A stretch of DNA of 64,000 nt, from the NCBI GenBank assembly GCA_963721725.1, contig CAVRLX010000009.1, positions 626,494 to 690,493 on the forward strand, written 5' to 3'. Position 1 is the stretch's first letter. Each line of letters starts with the position of its first letter. The translations under genes were made by a program, and so were the position numbers. The stretch is from RI-153 sp963721725. Lineage in GTDB: Bacteria; Chloroflexota; Anaerolineae; Caldilineales; Caldilineaceae. Of this stretch, positions 60,481 to 64,000 are shown piece after piece. The notes under the pieces are model-generated. The model ran no database searches. It saw nothing but the letters and a program-made list of their open reading frames with translations, and had not been told where the DNA came from.

Positions 60481-60588
60481 TTCAGGAACAACCGTGACAT
60501 GTCGAGATCGGAGGTGGGCCACGGGTTGCTAATTCACCCTGGGGTTCCACCTCTGATTTCCTTGAATTCATTCACTCTGGAGGAATCA

Positions 60589-61527
60589 ATGGCATCCATG
60601 ACAAGCCGCCTGCGTAGTCTGCCGTCCTCATGGACGCAGGGCAAGCAGCGACATGATAATTTTTACGGCTATCTCTTTTTAGCGCCCTGGCTGATTGGCT
60701 TTTTAGGGCTTTTTTTGGGGCCTGGGTTGGCCTCGCTCTATTTAAGCCTGACCAAATATGACGTGTTGAGTCCGCCGGAATTTATCGGTCTCACCAACTA
60801 CGTCAAAATGTTTACCACGGATGAACTCTTCTGGCCGTCGTTGTGGCGCACCTTCTATTTCGCTGGAATCGGCGTGCCGCTGGGGGTGGCAGGATCGATG
60901 TTCTTGGCGATTCTGCTCAACAACAAACTGCGCGGGATCACCGTCTATCGCACGCTCTTTTTCATGCCCTCCTTGGTGCCGATTGTGGCTTCGGTGGTGC
61001 TGTGGAAGTGGCTCCTCAACGCCGACTTCGGCATTATAAATCAGGCGTTGCGCGAGTTGGGGGTAGCCAATCCACCGGGCTGGTTTAGCGAACGCGCATG
61101 GGCCATTCCCTCGCTGATCTTCATGGGGCTGTGGCAGGGCATCGGCGGCACGCGGATGATTATCTTTTTGGCGGGTCTGCAAGGCATTCCCGAGGAACTC
61201 TATGAAGCGGCCAGCATCGACGGCGCCAACGCATGGCACCGTCTGCGCCATGTGACCATCCCGCTGCTGACGCCCACCATTTTCTTTAACATGATCCTGG
61301 GTGTCATCAGTGGATTGCAGGTCTTCACGGCGGCCTTTGTCGCCACCGAAGGCGGGCCTGGCTTTGCCACCTGGTTCTATAGCCTGCACCTCTACAAACA
61401 GGCATTTGACTACTGGAACATGGGCTATGCTTCGGCGCTGGCCTGGTTCTTTGCCGTGATTATTGTCTCGCTGACCGTCTGGCAGTTGCGGCTGTCCAAG
61501 CGCTGGGTCTTTTACTACGGGAGCTAA
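60589..61527 (+). CDS. Sugar ABC transporter permease (MalF/LacF type)
   Basis: 312 aa from the ATG at 60589 (TGGAGG 7 nt upstream). Six TM helices and the EAA loop EELYEAASIDGANAWHRLRHVTIPLL. Second gene of the sugar importer, 6 bp before its partner permease. Confidence 0.94.
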   Translation: MASMTSRLRSLPSSWTQGKQRHDNFYGYLFLAPWLIGFLGLFLGPGLASLYLSLTKYDVLSPPEFIGLTNYVKMFTTDELFWPSLWRTFYFAGIGVPLGVAGSMFLAILLNNKLRGITVYRTLFFMPSLVPIVASVVLWKWLLNADFGIINQALRELGVANPPGWFSERAWAIPSLIFMGLWQGIGGTRMIIFLAGLQGIPEELYEAASIDGANAWHRLRHVTIPLLTPTIFFNMILGVISGLQVFTAAFVATEGGPGFATWFYSLHLYKQAFDYWNMGYASALAWFFAVIIVSLTVWQLRLSKRWVFYYGS

Positions 61528-61533
61528 ATCAAC

Positions 61534-62430
61534 ATGACAACCACAACCGCCAGCGCACCCCAGGAAACTTTGATCCAGACCACCCGTCGCCCGAAATTTT
61601 CGCCTCGCAATCTCATCTTGCACGCGATTTTGATCTTCACCGGGATCACCTTTGCGTTTCCGCTCTTTTGGACGGTTTCCAGTTCGCTCCAGACTTGGCA
61701 AGAATTGCGCTCGTTTACACCGCACTTGTTGCCCGATGTGCCGCAATGGAGCAACTACACCACGGTTTTCAGCGCTGTGCCCTATGCGCGCTGGATGCTC
61801 AATAGCTTCCTGATCATCGTGATTACGATTCCCGGCACTGTGATCACGGCCTCTATGACGGCCTATGCCTTTGCGCGCTTCGACTTTAAGGGCAAGGAAT
61901 TCTGGTTTATTGTGATGCTGGGAACCATGATGATCCCCACACAGGTGACGTTGATTCCCCAATATCTGCTCTTTTTTAATCTCAAGCTGATCAACACCTA
62001 CATCCCTCTGACGATCGGGGCGTGGTTGGGTGGCGGCGCGTTTATGATCTTCCTGCTCCGTCAGTTTGTGATGAGCATCCCGCGTGATCTGGACGAAGCC
62101 GCCATTATTGATGGCGCGTCACCCTTCCGTGTGTTGTGGAGTGTGCTGATCCCGTTGATGAAACCGGCGCTGACCACGGTTGCCATCTTGCAATTTCTCA
62201 ACGACTGGAATGAGTTTTTTGCGCCATTTATCTATCTCAGCCGCATCGACCTCTTCACGGCGGCGGTTGGGTTGCGCTTCTTTCAGAACCTGCCCATGGA
62301 GACCACCAATCCGCGCGATCATCTGCTGATGGCGGCGGCGGCGGTGATGACCCTGCCTGTGTTGCTGCTCTTTGCCGTGGCCCAGCGCTACTTTATTCAG
62401 GGCGTGGTGCTGAGTGGGTTGAAGATTTAG
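61534..62430 (+). CDS. Sugar ABC transporter permease (MalG/LacG type)
   Basis: 298 aa, six TM helices and EAA loop PRDLDEAAIIDGASPFRVLW, ending in the usual QRYFIQGVVLSGLKI. Pairs with the MalF-type permease. Followed by 95 bp of degenerate GACGAAG heptamers without a gene. Confidence 0.95.
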   Translation: MTTTTASAPQETLIQTTRRPKFSPRNLILHAILIFTGITFAFPLFWTVSSSLQTWQELRSFTPHLLPDVPQWSNYTTVFSAVPYARWMLNSFLIIVITIPGTVITASMTAYAFARFDFKGKEFWFIVMLGTMMIPTQVTLIPQYLLFFNLKLINTYIPLTIGAWLGGGAFMIFLLRQFVMSIPRDLDEAAIIDGASPFRVLWSVLIPLMKPALTTVAILQFLNDWNEFFAPFIYLSRIDLFTAAVGLRFFQNLPMETTNPRDHLLMAAAAVMTLPVLLLFAVAQRYFIQGVVLSGLKI

Positions 62431-62526
62431 ACGCAGCGGACGAAGGACTGAGGACGAAAGACGAACGATTTCACACACCCGCCAGGTTTTCCGAAACTTG
62501 GCGGGTCTGCGTAAATAGCGTGTCGA

Positions 62527-64000
62527 TTAGCGGCTGACGCTGGGCAGGAATGTCTTGAAACGAGGATAAGAGATGATGTGGACACTGCCGGGCAGGTTCC
62601 TGTTAGGATAATAACTGCATGGAGCCGCTACAATTATATCGTCTACCTTATCTCCATTTAGATCTCCTGCGCCTACGGGGCTCATACATCTTGCGTTCGT
62701 AGACCCCAGTATCTCCTGGTTGGCAACTGTGGTGACCGTTACTCTCCCAGAGATTTGAAGTGGCTCTACTATGGATGTCTTCCCGTATAGATAAGAAGGC
62801 GGGCCTTCCAATACACAACCTGAACACCCAATCAGTACCTCGGGATAGGTATCGCCGTCAAAGTCCCCCGTCGCAACCTCGCTCCCCAGATTGTCACTGA
62901 TATTTGCCCCTTGAATCGTCCATTCTGCTTGAGAATCGATTACAAATCTTTGACCTGACAAGGCGCGACCACGCCACAAGTAGACTTCCCCCGGACGATG
63001 ATACGGATTGTCAGAACTTGATGCTTGAGGCGCACCGATGATCAGATCCCCACGACCATCCTGGTCGACATCGGCTACGGCCACAGAGTGCCCAAATAAA
63101 TCGACAGAGTCGATCCCTTCTAAAATTACTCCCGCTGAAACAGGCAGGGTCACGGTTAGCGGAACGCTTGAGTTCATCACTGACATCCCGCGAACCACAT
63201 AGACCCTGCCGATACCAGTGTCATCCATGAAGGTTCCCTGAGGGTTACCGATTACAACATCAGGATATCCATCCCCGTCAACATCTCCGCAGGCTAAATT
63301 TCCTCCTCCCGGAGAAGATCCACCCTTGTGCATAAGTTCCCTGAATTACAATATCTGCATCTATGGGCAGTGTTAGTGTAAGCGAATGAGTCGTGGTAAA
63401 GGCAGATGTGCCAAGAATACCCCAAAGCTGCAACCCGTCTTCAAAGGTGAAATTTTGTACGAAAAGGTCATCTTCTCCATCGCCATTAAAATCACAAACC
63501 ATAAAACCTGAATGGGGCGCATAGATTGTCATCGCGATTTTGTCCGACGGGATGGATACGGTGAGTGGCGAGTGCGTTTGAATATCGGGAGAACCCAGAT
63601 AGACATACGCCGCCGTTTCCCGGTCACCCACAATTATATCGTCGAAGCCATCGCCATTGAGATCCCCTGCCTGAAGATATGTACCAAGGTGCATCACTTC
63701 CAACGTTCCGGCGAAGACAATGGCAGCATTCTCAGGCATCTGAAACGTTTCATAAGGGGCGAGTGGGCCAGGGATGACATACGCTTCCCCATAACCATAC
63801 ATACTATTGTTTGAAACATGGGGTGCACCGACAAGAACATCGTCGTATTCATCACCATTGACATCCCCAATAGCCGTCACTTCGCCAAAACCATTACTAG
63901 GATACCGCCCCAAGATCGAAGTCTGGTTTCCATCCTCAATCTGATGCTGCCACGGTATACTTCGAGGCATCTCCCAACCTGCCAACTCATAAAGCACAGT
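62527..64000 (-). CDS. FG-GAP/integrin-alpha-like repeat surface protein, partial at right edge, one frame break
   Basis: At least 490 residues; the N-terminus lies beyond the window (the first codons seen are internal). At least six repeats with calcium-loop motifs: GDVNGDEYDDVLVGAP, GDLNGDGFDDIIVG, CDFNGDGEDDLFV, GDVDGDGYPDVVIGNP, ADVDQDGRGDLIIGAP and GDFDGDTYPEVLIG. These fold into a beta-propeller used in adhesion or as part of larger secreted proteins. One extra base in the CCC at 63323-63325 splits it as read (GTYAQG|GSSPGGGNLAC). The last residues (TFLPSVSR) show no anchor. Confidence 0.88.

Overview
This 64 kb window looks like a piece of a moderately GC-rich Chloroflexota genome, probably of the Anaerolineae/Caldilineae type. 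This is inferred from gene content (DUF2079 and GT-C membrane glycosyltransferases, TrpB2-type tryptophan synthase beta, stand-alone YciH/SUI1, YgfZ plus lipoate ligase, CIRCE-controlled groESL, NMT1-type transporter), not from a marker-gene tree. I see no phage, insertion sequence, rRNA, tRNA or CRISPR array. The window is mostly ordinary chromosome with several toxin-antitoxin-like cassettes and many short repeats.

Layout. 1-10 kb (minus strand): a cell-envelope glycosylation block with a PMT-type glycosyltransferase running off the left edge, a PIN toxin/antitoxin pair, a DUF2079 membrane protein whose C-terminal domain is out of frame, a TIM-barrel/flippase fusion, a GT4 glycosyltransferase, an NmrA-like protein and a Uma2 protein. 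10-20.6 kb (minus): an NMT1/ThiY-like ABC transporter, a nucleotidyltransferase, a TumE-like toxin with a small helical partner, and a three-subunit molybdenum hydroxylase operon that also holds an unknown membrane protein. 20.8-38.7 kb: PIG-L deacetylase, thioredoxin, TrpB2, YciH, a PstS-like/CapA lipoprotein, GH13 hydrolase, DAG-kinase-like protein, HD hydrolase, FAH-family enzyme, ornithine carbamoyltransferase, CdaA/YbbR (c-di-AMP synthesis), Der GTPase, M28 peptidase and Lgt. 38.7-43.8 kb (minus): DUF503, lipoate ligase, YgfZ, a lipoprotein esterase and an MFS exporter. 44.5-52.7 kb (plus): cysteine desulfurase, a MEMO-like protein, then an apparent operon TPR membrane protein - DASS transporter - small Rossmann protein - STAND NTPase with TPRs. 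52.9-64 kb: groES-groEL behind a perfect CIRCE, a DUF433/DUF5615 pair, mnmA, two small membrane proteins, a GNAT protein, a sugar ABC transporter, and an FG-GAP surface protein running off the right edge.

Two features cut across the window. First, heptanucleotide (and one octanucleotide) tandem repeats lie inside coding sequences. The main repeat is open in all three frames on the sense strand and encodes a cycling heptapeptide, and one array sits where the DUF2079 protein loses its C-terminal domain. Second, at least sixteen other single-base frame breaks, mostly one extra base in a short homopolymer or doublet, cut conserved genes including groEL (twice), mnmA (twice) and the hydroxylase large subunit (twice). 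Because essential genes are hit, I read most of these as sequencing or assembly errors. I annotate each such gene as one CDS over its full span and give the break position.
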